A DNA stretch of 28,222 nucleotides. It comes from a virus. The notes under the pieces are model-generated. The model was not told where the DNA came from. It worked only from the letters and a program-made list of their open reading frames with translations, and did not search any database. A program made the translations under genes and the position numbers. Each line of letters begins with the position of its first letter. The first letter of the stretch is position 1. Shown piece by piece: positions 7,943 to 15,554 of the stretch. The stretch covers positions 1 through 28,222 of IMG/VR virus record IMGVR_UViG_3300031278_000008; one strand, given 5' to 3'.

Positions 7943-8845
7943 TTAAAATTTAAGTGTTAATTTTTTTATTGAATTTAAATAGTTCCTCTCTGCTTTCATC
8001 CTGCCGAGATTATTAACCCACATTAATAATGCAAGTTTCCATCCCGTCATTTTGCTATATTCATAAATCCTGTCAACCTCGTTCGGAAACAGGATGTATA
8101 ACATATACATCTTATTGTAGATCGTATGTGTCGGACTTGCCGGATAGTGTTGTTTGGTTTTTATTTTTTTCTCTCCTTCGTAATAATCACCGCGAAAAAT
8201 ATTCCCGATTTCTACATCTTTCATAACCCTGCATTTACCGCCTGCAAGTTTTGTTTTGAGTGCCAAAAAGGCATCGGCGCTGCCCCATGAATATAAACCT
8301 TTAAGCCCGTGTATTTTATTCCACCATTTTTTTGTCATCGCTGTTGAAGCCCCAAGACACACGTCCACGATCCCATCTTCAGGATAGTCAGTGTTCCATT
8401 TGTTATTGAAAAACTTTAATTTACTATGGGAATCATATATAGCAAGTGATGATCCATACTTACGAGGCTTATCATCGGTTATTTCCTCATCTCCATAGCT
8501 CAGATAAACGCAAGTAGCACACACAAGCCCTTCGGGGTACTTATTGAGATGATCAATATATTTGTCCAGCCATCCTTCTGTAAACCTCATACGTGCATTA
8601 AGAATCAATATAGCTTCATATTTAGCTTTCTCAACACCCTCATGAACAGATACCGGACGCCCCTGTGTTATCTCGTGGTGTATTGTTGTCACACCGGGAA
8701 TCTTTTCCCATGTGTCCGATCCATCATTAATTACGATAATCTCATACTTGCCTTTCGGAACAGTATCCTGTATGCTCTGAACAGTCTTAATCATCTGTTC
8801 ACCCTCGTTAACAGATGGTATTATTATGCTAATCTTCTGATACAT
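7943..8845 (-). CDS. GT2/GT27-like glycosyltransferase embedded in the tail operon
   Basis: This 300-aa enzyme opens with the GT-A start KISIIIPSVNEGEQM and has YEIIVINDGSD (nucleotide-sugar binding). It also has YSWGSADAFLALKTKLAGG followed by GNIFRGDY, which parallel the WGxExxExxxRxWxCGG..VGHxFR block of polypeptide GalNAc-transferase-type proteins. The metal-binding DxH is replaced by NAR in LILNARMRFTEGWL, so metal use, or activity itself, is uncertain. There is no signal peptide or clear membrane anchor. The gene sits between the tail terminator candidate (16 bp overlap) and the tail tube gene. By analogy with virion-glycosylating phages it may glycosylate a tail or capsid protein, but host-surface modification is also possible. 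Confidence 0.75.
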   Translation of the reverse strand: MYQKISIIIPSVNEGEQMIKTVQSIQDTVPKGKYEIIVINDGSDTWEKIPGVTTIHHEITQGRPVSVHEGVEKAKYEAILILNARMRFTEGWLDKYIDHLNKYPEGLVCATCVYLSYGDEEITDDKPRKYGSSLAIYDSHSKLKFFNNKWNTDYPEDGIVDVCLGASTAMTKKWWNKIHGLKGLYSWGSADAFLALKTKLAGGKCRVMKDVEIGNIFRGDYYEGEKKIKTKQHYPASPTHTIYNKMYMLYILFPNEVDRIYEYSKMTGWKLALLMWVNNLGRMKAERNYLNSIKKLTLKF

Positions 8846-9254
8846 TGAATTTTATTAATAGTTCTTTAATTTTGTATATTCCTTCATTATCGATTCTCTC
8901 CTCATAATTGCGCATGAAAGAAAGAAACGGGGTAACATCCCAGCTAAACCCGCTTATTGTCAGCTCTTTTTTTATTATCAATTGCAAAAGTGAGCTTGAA
9001 ATATCGAATAATATATCATTATATCCCTGTTGCATATAAGGACCTACACGTATCTCGATCCTTAATGTACATTCCGAATCGAAACTATCACCTGTAATAT
9101 CGTCATTCGATTCAAGATAATCCAATAGTACATAGTTCCTTTTTTTCACTTCTGCCCGTGATCTTATGATATGCACATTTTTGCTGTCGTACTTCAAATT
9201 ACCATTTAAAGCAGTGTGAAAAGCATCATATATCGCTTTGCTGGGGTCTTTCAT
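8829..9254 (-). CDS. Tail completion or tail terminator candidate
   Basis: This 141-aa protein follows the gp10-like gene by ATGA. It starts MKDPSKAIYDAFHTALNG and has the alternating helix/strand pattern of DUF3168-type tail completion proteins: an N-terminal helix, VHIIRSRAEV, NYVLLDYLESNDD, LRIEIRVGPYMQQGYNDI, a long helix and a final strand LIKFNVSED. Gene order (connector, gp10-like, this gene, tail tube) matches the slot of the tail terminator. Sequence similarity is weak, so the call rests mainly on order and length. Confidence 0.55.
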   Translation of the reverse strand: MKDPSKAIYDAFHTALNGNLKYDSKNVHIIRSRAEVKKRNYVLLDYLESNDDITGDSFDSECTLRIEIRVGPYMQQGYNDILFDISSSLLQLIIKKELTISGFSWDVTPFLSFMRNYEERIDNEGIYKIKELLIKFNVSED

Positions 9255-9727
9255 AATAATTTATATATCCTTTGTGCAAAAAATTCATGTTCATCTTTAG
9301 CCGCTGGCTCCATATATGGTTCCGGTCGTGTTCCTGGGTGATGGACTTCCTTAGTAAAGACTTCTTTCCCTGATGTTATCCTACCAGTCTTAAGTGATCC
9401 TGCTGTCCCAACATTAAAAGCGAGAAAACGTGCCCGTACAGGTTTGATAACATGGGGTCTTGTACCTTCCTCGATAAAGACTGCTGCCTTGTGAGTGCTT
9501 CGAACAGTCCCTGTAAAATCTTTTACTGATCGTGATATCTGTCCTGCTACCGCACTACGTGAGCCCATGAAGTCATTTTTCTTAACGTTCATCTTAGCTT
9601 TACGCTCGACATTAATAGTAGTTCTCTCAATCTCTTTCTTGATCTTCGTCTGCGTTTCTTTAGAATACTTGTCTACCTGCCGATTAAAACGCTGCATCTC
9701 TACCGTTGTGATCTCAATATTTACCAT
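9251..9727 (-). CDS. HK97 gp10-like head-tail protein
   Basis: This is a 158-aa basic protein with an N-terminal helix, VERKAKMNVKKNDF, then GQISRSVKDFTGTVRSTHKAAVFIEEGTRPHVIKP. The EEGTRPHVIKP block with a later HHPGTRPEPYMEPA block is diagnostic of the HK97 gp10 / minor head-tail completion family. It acts at the head-tail junction during assembly. It overlaps the upstream connector by 14 bp and the downstream gene by ATGA. Confidence 0.85.
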   Translation of the reverse strand: MVNIEITTVEMQRFNRQVDKYSKETQTKIKKEIERTTINVERKAKMNVKKNDFMGSRSAVAGQISRSVKDFTGTVRSTHKAAVFIEEGTRPHVIKPVRARFLAFNVGTAGSLKTGRITSGKEVFTKEVHHPGTRPEPYMEPAAKDEHEFFAQRIYKLL

Positions 9728-10319
9728 ATAAATCTAATATTCTTCTTACCTCACTGCTCAGGTAAGGTATCCAATTACCTTTTGAATGCCACCAATCGAC
9801 AACCAATTTAGCCATCGCCTGCCTGAGAACTTCGGGTAAACTTTCGTTTCCGGGAGCCCCGTAACCAGCAATATACTCAACTTGTATAGAATCATCTTTT
9901 TCATTTGTCCCTACGCTGGTACTGAAGACTTTTGGTATGCTTATTTCAACTTTCTTATTCCCAAAAGTATAATAACCGATGTCTTCCGTTAGTGCCGTTT
10001 CCGTCCCATCTGCTGATATGCTTTTTACTGACGTTATCGAGCTTATGGGCATAGACGGCAAAGGAATCACTCGTTCATAATAATCAACATCATCGGGTAA
10101 GTATGTTGCTACGAGTGTTTTCTGTGCAAAACACATCTGTGTATATTTTTCACACCATTCGCGAGCAGCGGTAGCCATCTTCTCGATAATAGCCTGATCA
10201 TCGCCCGTAATATTGTCCGTAAGTTCTTTGAGATACTGATTAATGTATTGCTCTCCTCCATCGGTCAATACTTCGAGCAGCGGTTCACTGGGAACGTCGG
10301 TTTTAATATACTGATCCAT
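9714..10319 (-). CDS. Head-tail connector (gp6-like adaptor)
   Basis: This 201-aa protein has acidic N-terminal helices (ADGTETAL and EKMATAAREWCEKYTQ regions) and a strand pair LVATYLPDD. A middle segment reads VIPLPSMPISSITSVKSIS, followed by IQVEYIAGYG and a C-terminal helix LPEVLRQAMAKLVVDWW. This is the usual pattern of DNA-packaging / head-tail connector proteins of the gp6 family. Its ATG directly abuts the TAA of the 50-aa Lys-rich gene. It docks on the portal ring after packaging. Confidence 0.8.
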   Translation of the reverse strand: MDQYIKTDVPSEPLLEVLTDGGEQYINQYLKELTDNITGDDQAIIEKMATAAREWCEKYTQMCFAQKTLVATYLPDDVDYYERVIPLPSMPISSITSVKSISADGTETALTEDIGYYTFGNKKVEISIPKVFSTSVGTNEKDDSIQVEYIAGYGAPGNESLPEVLRQAMAKLVVDWWHSKGNWIPYLSSEVRRILDLYGKY

Positions 10320-10472
10320 TTACTTGGTTTTTCTCTTTTGTACCGTCTTATCTTCTTTTGTCGCTGGCTTAACTTTATCTTCTTTTTTTGCAAATCTCTT
10401 GGCATCCCATTCGGCAGCCATGATCTTTATTTCTTTGCCTGTTTTTTTTTCAATTACTTTGATATATTTCAT
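10320..10472 (-). CDS. Small Lys-rich protein (50 aa) between capsid and connector genes
   Basis: Reading from ATG 10472 gives MKYIKVIEKKTGKEIKIMAAE and then WDAKRFAKK with a strongly charged Lys/Glu tail, ending at TAA 10320. The next gene starts at the following base (TAAATG). Genes of this kind (a short strand-turn-strand and a basic tail) are common between the capsid and connector genes in Bacteroidota phages. The precise role is unknown; head stabilisation or DNA contact is only a guess. It lies just downstream of the 10489-10508 hairpin. Confidence 0.6.
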   Translation of the reverse strand: MKYIKVIEKKTGKEIKIMAAEWDAKRFAKKEDKVKPATKEDKTVQKRKTK

Positions 10473-10488
10473 AACTTAATATTTTAAA

Positions 10489-10508
10489 GTAGGGGCCGAA
10501 GCCCCTAC
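10489..10508 (-). terminator. Intrinsic terminator with UUCG tetraloop
   Basis: On the coding strand, GTAGGGGC, TTCG, GCCCCTAC forms a perfect 8-bp stem closed as C(UUCG)G, an exceptionally stable tetraloop. It is followed by TTTAAAAT. It sits between the secreted protein gene and the 50-aa gene. It could reduce transcription after the highly expressed capsid genes or protect their mRNA 3' end. Confidence 0.65.
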
Positions 10509-10517
10509 CGGTTAAAT

Positions 10518-11093
10518 TTATGGCCCGATAACAATATCAGAAATCTTTATTCCTGCCAGTTGAAGTTCGCAACGTGAAGAAGCTCCGCCTCCCGTGAGCA
10601 GGATTTTAATGTACCGATAATCAACACCCGGCAGATTTACTATCCTTGTATTTGTTACCGACGAATATGTTATCGTGTCTGAGTAGAATATAGAATCATC
10701 ATCAGCCACCCCGGCCGTATAACTCGAATAAGTTTCCGTCACCGAATAAGTATCGTGAACATTTACATTAAAAGCCGTATCGGCTGATCCCGCGAAAGTT
10801 ACCGAGCTACCTATGTTTGTATAAGTTGTCCCGTCGTATGATCCCTGCGGTTGAATAGTTACCGATTCATCACCTCCACCAGTCAACGTATCAATATCAA
10901 GATGATAGCTGATCGTATAATAATCCCTGTCCGGGATCATGAATACTGCATCAGTTGTTGCTACTCCATTGATAGTATCCGAAGCAGTGCCGGTATATAA
11001 AGCATAGGTCTGTCCCCTACGGAGAATTTTGTCCTGCGCGGTTGCCAGTGCTACACTGGCTATGACCGCAATTACTAACATTATATACCTCAT
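10518..11093 (-). CDS. Secreted beta-rich protein next to the capsid gene
   Basis: The 191-aa protein starts MRYIMLVIAVIASVALATAQ, a textbook Bacteroidota-style signal peptide ending A-Q. The mature part is acidic and rich in Thr, Ser, Asp and Tyr. It contains a TIQPQGSYDGTTYTNIG block, a repeated TYS..SSYT pattern, and a final VDYRYIKILLTGGG strand, resembling phage proteins with Ig-like or jelly-roll decoration folds. It overlaps the end of the capsid gene as ATGA, so it is probably co-expressed at high level. The signal peptide argues that at least some product leaves the cytoplasm. Decoration protein versus host-surface protein cannot be decided from sequence. Confidence 0.6.
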   Translation of the reverse strand: MRYIMLVIAVIASVALATAQDKILRRGQTYALYTGTASDTINGVATTDAVFMIPDRDYYTISYHLDIDTLTGGGDESVTIQPQGSYDGTTYTNIGSSVTFAGSADTAFNVNVHDTYSVTETYSSYTAGVADDDSIFYSDTITYSSVTNTRIVNLPGVDYRYIKILLTGGGASSRCELQLAGIKISDIVIGP

Positions 11094-12385
11094 GATCCTG
11101 TGCTTAACAATGATTTTACATTGGCAAATGTACCGGTCGCGAAAGCATAGGTATTCACATTCTTAATAACCAAACAGCCCCTCCACGTTGCCGTGAAAGT
11201 CACCTGATCATAGATAGGATCGTTACTATTCTGATCCCACAGCTGAATATTAATACCCCTGCGGGTGTACAATTTCCCCTGGTTGAAATCACCGGTTAGG
11301 AATGATCCTGCATCAATCCTTTGTGATGTCAACACGGGAACACCGAAAATCCTAATCATACCATTCGTGTCAATAGTGACACCTCGCATCTTCAAAGCGC
11401 TCTCGTTCGTTGATTCTTTAAGTGACAGTACGTTAAACAGATCAACCGGGTTAATAATGTGAGCTGTCGGGACAAACCCGGTAGCTTTACTGTTCGATGT
11501 ATTTCCCAGCTGAACTTTTAACGCTGCTACTCTTAGCGCATCAATAATGTTAGCACCTGTCACAGCATCAACCCCGGAAGGTAATGCTGACAAGGTTTTA
11601 GCTGCATTATAAGAACCACCACCAAGCAATCCATACATGACGTTATTCATTCCATCACCGTCAAAAAGATCGGTATCAACCTTGTGGGGGATGTTGTATT
11701 GAAGGACGTCCATAACCTCAGACCGAATAAAATCCGTGTCTTCAAGCTTTTCCCTTGCTACCACAATATAATCCGATATTTTTTCAACTGGAATCTTATA
11801 AGACGTCCATTCAATATCAGAATCCCCGAATACAGCACCCTCGGCAGTGTTTTTCGTACCGGTGGTTTCAGCTGTACGTTCAACCCAATCAACATAATCA
11901 GATTTCCCAACTACTCCCTGGCGAAACATATTCATTAACATCACAGGCCGCCTCGGATCAATACCAATCAGCGGGTCACGCTGTGAAGGAATGATCTTTG
12001 AGTTAGCCTCGGTAAATGAATTCGAGGAAGTGATTGTATCTGCCTTCAAATCAAACTGTCCCATCTTGGATTTCTCAGTCTTGAAATTATTAAAGCTGTC
12101 GGACTCAAAGAAAGCATCCCACTGGTCATCAACACTCAGTGATTTATCTTTCTTAGCGACCGCATCAGCGATCTTGCCCTCCAATTCATCAAGATGCTCC
12201 TGCATCTTCTCGGCATATTCTTTATCTGACTTATGCTCATCTGCAAGTCTGGATAAATCCTTACGGAAATCATCCTGCATCTTGACAAGCTTGTCAGCAT
12301 CTGCCTTTTTTTCTGTTAGCTCATTAAGATCATCGAATCTTTTGTTCAGATCATCAGTGAGCTGTTTTACTTCGTCTTTCGTCAT
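11090..12385 (-). CDS. HK97-fold major capsid protein with scaffolding delta domain
   Basis: The protein has 431 aa. Residues 1-100 are a coiled coil rich in Lys, Asp and Glu (the delta or scaffolding domain). From about residue 110 the HK97 fold begins (PLIGIDPRRPVML..GVVGKSDYVDWVER), with AEGAVFGDSDIEWTSYKI, IVVAREKLEDTDFI and a C-terminal IFGVPVLTSQRID. The junction near residues 105-125 is the likely protease cut site. It forms the icosahedral shell. It follows the prohead protease by ATGA, the canonical order. Confidence 0.92.
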   Translation of the reverse strand: MTKDEVKQLTDDLNKRFDDLNELTEKKADADKLVKMQDDFRKDLSRLADEHKSDKEYAEKMQEHLDELEGKIADAVAKKDKSLSVDDQWDAFFESDSFNNFKTEKSKMGQFDLKADTITSSNSFTEANSKIIPSQRDPLIGIDPRRPVMLMNMFRQGVVGKSDYVDWVERTAETTGTKNTAEGAVFGDSDIEWTSYKIPVEKISDYIVVAREKLEDTDFIRSEVMDVLQYNIPHKVDTDLFDGDGMNNVMYGLLGGGSYNAAKTLSALPSGVDAVTGANIIDALRVAALKVQLGNTSNSKATGFVPTAHIINPVDLFNVLSLKESTNESALKMRGVTIDTNGMIRIFGVPVLTSQRIDAGSFLTGDFNQGKLYTRRGINIQLWDQNSNDPIYDQVTFTATWRGCLVIKNVNTYAFATGTFANVKSLLSTGS

Positions 12386-13236
12386 TTTAAAAGTTTTAAA
12401 TTATTCCTTAGATAATTCATCGGCTCATCATCATGAGTGGATACACCCGGCTCATCAACAACGAGTGATTTATATAGTTCTTGTATTTGTCTCAGTTCAA
12501 TCTCCATTCTCATATAAGTATCATCTGTTAGATCACCTACTTTCAATGCTTTCAACAACTTATCCATACGATCATTGATAGCATCAATCCTTTCCTCTTT
12601 GTTCATGCTTTTCATCCCTGTACCAATAGCGTCATCATTAGCGGCAAAGGTTACCGTACTACCTTCGTATAGATAAATCTCTGTTAGCTTGTAATATTCA
12701 ATATCTTGCGTTCCTTCTTTGTATACTTTCTCTTCTTTTATTGGTATGTAACCTATTGAATGTCTATCATATACACCCTCGGCGTAAAGTTTAAGGGTAT
12801 CTGTTCCAAAGCTCGTGGGTACAATCTTCGTTTCAAAATACAAACCGTAATTATCTTCTTTAAGTGTTCGTGGTTTACCAAGTGGTTGATAAATATCATG
12901 TTGTAATAGGTGATAAATCTCATTCTTACCTTTCGGCCCCCGGTCGCTGATAGTTTTTTTAAAGGCTCCAGGAACAATCATGTCTTTATCTTTATCAACA
13001 TTATTGAACGCTGAAAAATAGCCGGTGACTATTCCTGACTTGACATCAACATCCGATATCTCTGATATTAATGTTTTAGTTTTATAATTTTTCATCTCTT
13101 TATTGTTTTCGTTCCATTTGTCGATACAAATAGCCACGGCCTCATCTTCCGGGCGCCCCTCATCCCTAAGGAAAGAAACACATCGGGATATATATTCATT
13201 TCGCTGTTCATCGTATGTCGGTATTGGTATTGGCAT
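12382..13236 (-). CDS. HK97-type prohead maturation protease with C-terminal scaffold-like helix
   Basis: The protein has 284 aa. Residues 1-40 are a short conserved module (PTYDEQRNEYISRCVSFL) found at the N-terminus of several Bacteroidota phage head proteins. Residues 50-200 are the S78-type serine protease: VTGYFSAFNNVDKDKDMIVPGAF, LLQHD with the likely catalytic His, and RHSIGYIP with the likely catalytic Ser. The last 70 residues are helical and charged. It cleaves the capsid delta domain during maturation. It shares one base with the lipoprotein gene upstream and ATGA with the capsid gene. Confidence 0.88.
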   Translation of the reverse strand: MPIPIPTYDEQRNEYISRCVSFLRDEGRPEDEAVAICIDKWNENNKEMKNYKTKTLISEISDVDVKSGIVTGYFSAFNNVDKDKDMIVPGAFKKTISDRGPKGKNEIYHLLQHDIYQPLGKPRTLKEDNYGLYFETKIVPTSFGTDTLKLYAEGVYDRHSIGYIPIKEEKVYKEGTQDIEYYKLTEIYLYEGSTVTFAANDDAIGTGMKSMNKEERIDAINDRMDKLLKALKVGDLTDDTYMRMEIELRQIQELYKSLVVDEPGVSTHDDEPMNYLRNNLKLLK

Positions 13237-13547
13237 TATTCCAATATTATTTCAAAACATGTTAACCTATCTTTATAAGATTCAGGAAAAAATCTTTTCC
13301 ATTCGTCCCCGTCTTTGTATTCGTAGTCAAGTATAGATATGTTTTGCAATTCAATAATCCATACTAAATGATCGTTATAAACAGCATAATCATATCCAAG
13401 TTCAATTCCAGCTTCAAAAAATAACTGTTGAGCTTGTTCAACCTGCTTCTCAGTATCAAACACAAGATAATCAGTCACAAAAATAGGTTGTTTCTGTACC
13501 ACGCATCCAAAAAGGATAATTATTAATATTAAACTAAATCGGTTCAT
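13236..13547 (-). CDS. Small lipoprotein inside the head operon
   Basis: The 103-aa protein starts MNRFSLILIIILFGC, a type II signal peptide with lipobox L-F-G-C and lipidated Cys15. The residues after Cys (VVQKQP) lack the acidic run used for surface export in Bacteroidota, so a periplasm-facing location is likely. The mature part is Asp, Glu, Tyr and Phe rich with two strand-like segments. It lies between the MuF-like gene (14 bp overlap) and the protease, where no structural role is known for a lipoprotein. Phage lipoproteins elsewhere block superinfecting phages or form spanins; superinfection exclusion is a hypothesis from analogy only. Confidence 0.7.
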   Translation of the reverse strand: MNRFSLILIIILFGCVVQKQPIFVTDYLVFDTEKQVEQAQQLFFEAGIELGYDYAVYNDHLVWIIELQNISILDYEYKDGDEWKRFFPESYKDRLTCFEIILE

Positions 13548-14295
13548 AAGCTATTGTACATCTACAATTAATAACATTCTCTGCGCCACCGGCAGGATCA
13601 CCGGGGTATTGCATCATAGTACCCCCGACATTAAAAGCCTCACCTTTATGTGGCGATTGACTTTCCAGATCCATGAGCGTATGCCGTTCCTCAGTACTTG
13701 CTACCCCGTAGGGTGCTGTTATCCACCTTTTCACTACCGGGATGCTTATCTCATCTTCAGCTAAGTGAGTCGCCTTGTTGCTCGCTGTCATCACTTCAGT
13801 GTGAGCTATTCGTAGAGCCCTCCAATCTTCGACCTTACCAAGTCGGAATTTAAGTTCTTTGATTAACTTCCTTTTAACTCCCCCGATGCTCACGGCTCCA
13901 CCTTCAAAATCTATTGCCAGCACATCCCGGAGCGTGTCAAGCGTTAATTTTTTTGTTGTCCCGGCAACCCATGTTATCCGTTCACCGGCTACCTGAGTAA
14001 CATATTGTTCCATCTCTTCCATCCATAAATCTTCTTGTAATCCTTTCTTTGCTAAATCTCTCGTGGCTTTCTTCCGAAATCTCAATCCTACTTTCCTATA
14101 TAGATCAATATATATTGCGGTCATCTTCTCGTTATCAATAAGATTATCAATCGAATATTCGATATTCTCATAACCTGACTGTTCGATAAAATCATATACA
14201 GGTTTTACCTGTGACTTAAGGGCGGTCTTTGCCTTCCGACCGTAATACCCATTATATCCCTTACGCATTGATTCTATTTGTTCCCAATAAGTCAA
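13534..14295 (-). CDS. MuF-like head morphogenesis protein
   Basis: This 253-aa protein follows the portal gene by ATGA. The C-terminal half has RIAHTEVMTASNKAT, KRWITAPYGVASTEERHTLM and finally ENVINCRCTIAYEP. These match the conserved hTEv...W.....d.R..H and NPxCxC-type pattern of Mu F / SPP1 gp7 minor head proteins. The N-terminal half is helical and basic. A few copies are expected inside the prohead near the portal. No toxin domain is fused to it. Confidence 0.85.
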   Translation of the reverse strand: MTYWEQIESMRKGYNGYYGRKAKTALKSQVKPVYDFIEQSGYENIEYSIDNLIDNEKMTAIYIDLYRKVGLRFRKKATRDLAKKGLQEDLWMEEMEQYVTQVAGERITWVAGTTKKLTLDTLRDVLAIDFEGGAVSIGGVKRKLIKELKFRLGKVEDWRALRIAHTEVMTASNKATHLAEDEISIPVVKRWITAPYGVASTEERHTLMDLESQSPHKGEAFNVGGTMMQYPGDPAGGAENVINCRCTIAYEPI

Positions 14296-15554
14296 TATTT
14301 CATATTTTTATCAATATTTGGAAAACTTATCTGCGGTTCGTTAATCATATCTTCAAGTGTCATACCTTCAATGTCTATCTCATCAAGATTCATATTCAAT
14401 GCATTGTTAATAATGTTCCGTGCTTCATCCCTGCCTATAAGTTTATTGTTTACCAATGTTCCTAAAGCCGTGGCCAGTTTAGACATATCTCCCCTTAAGG
14501 ATTCTACACCTGAATAATCGGCTTTGTACTCGATGCCAAAAGGTTTCCATATCTTGTTCAACCCGGCTGTATATCTCTCTACATCTGGCATTACCCTTTT
14601 TTTGTATATGGCCTTGTCAGCTTCCAACATGTTATTGTATGTCGATGCTGACGTATCGTTGAATGCTTGCAAAGGAACAGCCCATATATTACATAAAACC
14701 CGCATCCCGTCTTTACTATTCTCGATGATTTGCAAATCTTTAAGATTATCATACCCGACCTTAATATACCTTAAATCCCCCATCGTGAATAAAGGAATCT
14801 TCCCTTTACTTGCCCGGCGCCATTTCTTCCGCATATCGGATTCTTGCATTTGAGATGTTTTTTTGTCGTACTCCTCAGATATCTTTGTTAATATCCCCGG
14901 TTGTATACCATGCTTAAGCACGTCGCTCGTGATTTCATAACCGGCATTCTGGGATGTAATAACCATTGCTGCTACCTTAAGGGGAGATATCCCCATGAAG
15001 TTAGCACCATTCTCATACGTGAGATTCGGGAACAAACGAGAATGCCATACATCTGTGGGATCATATTCATACCTGTCATCAATGTCCAACACATATCGAC
15101 CTACCGGCTGCCTCCATCCCCCGGAAATGATCTCTACATTTTGCGTCGGCATGATATCAAAGGATAAGCGACGACCGGCATTATTACCCCCCTTAATCAC
15201 TGGCGTATAAATTATTGAATTACCAGTTATAAGCGAGAACATTTCCCAATTGTATTTGAATTCGTGATAAGTAATATCAGCAGCATTGTCGGCAAAATAT
15301 TCTTCCATCGGGTCTTCTATCTCCTTATCATTCTGATATGGGATGATTGATATCCGTGAAAACAATCCGGCAATATGATTAGATATAGAAAAAACATCCG
15401 GGTTTGATTCATAACCGTACTTAATATAATTACTCCCTAATTCATCACGGCTCAACTTAAAGCCAGGCGCCAAGAACCCGTACAACGATTTATACAGATC
15501 ATTATTAACGTTTACTTGTTGGTTTTTACGTTTAAATATATTTAATATGCTCAT
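14292..15554 (-). CDS. Portal protein (HK97 type)
   Basis: The 420-aa protein begins MSILNIFKRKNQQVN and has the portal core pattern: NPDVFSISNHIAGLFSRISI, DPMEEYFADNAADITYHEFK, GNSIIYTPVIKGG, and DPTDVWHSRLFPN. It continues with the stem region (PLKVAAMVITSQNAGYEITS..LKHG), the crown helix and a C-terminal NALNMNLDEIDI. It forms the dodecameric DNA channel and docks the terminase. It shares ATGA with the terminase and the MuF-like gene. Confidence 0.9.
   Translation of the reverse strand: MSILNIFKRKNQQVNVNNDLYKSLYGFLAPGFKLSRDELGSNYIKYGYESNPDVFSISNHIAGLFSRISIIPYQNDKEIEDPMEEYFADNAADITYHEFKYNWEMFSLITGNSIIYTPVIKGGNNAGRRLSFDIMPTQNVEIISGGWRQPVGRYVLDIDDRYEYDPTDVWHSRLFPNLTYENGANFMGISPLKVAAMVITSQNAGYEITSDVLKHGIQPGILTKISEEYDKKTSQMQESDMRKKWRRASKGKIPLFTMGDLRYIKVGYDNLKDLQIIENSKDGMRVLCNIWAVPLQAFNDTSASTYNNMLEADKAIYKKRVMPDVERYTAGLNKIWKPFGIEYKADYSGVESLRGDMSKLATALGTLVNNKLIGRDEARNIINNALNMNLDEIDIEGMTLEDMINEPQISFPNIDKNMKY

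Noticed and set aside
11991-12578. Long plus-strand open frame of 195 codons
   Set aside because: Shadow of the capsid and protease genes; Ser/Leu-rich composition of an antisense frame.
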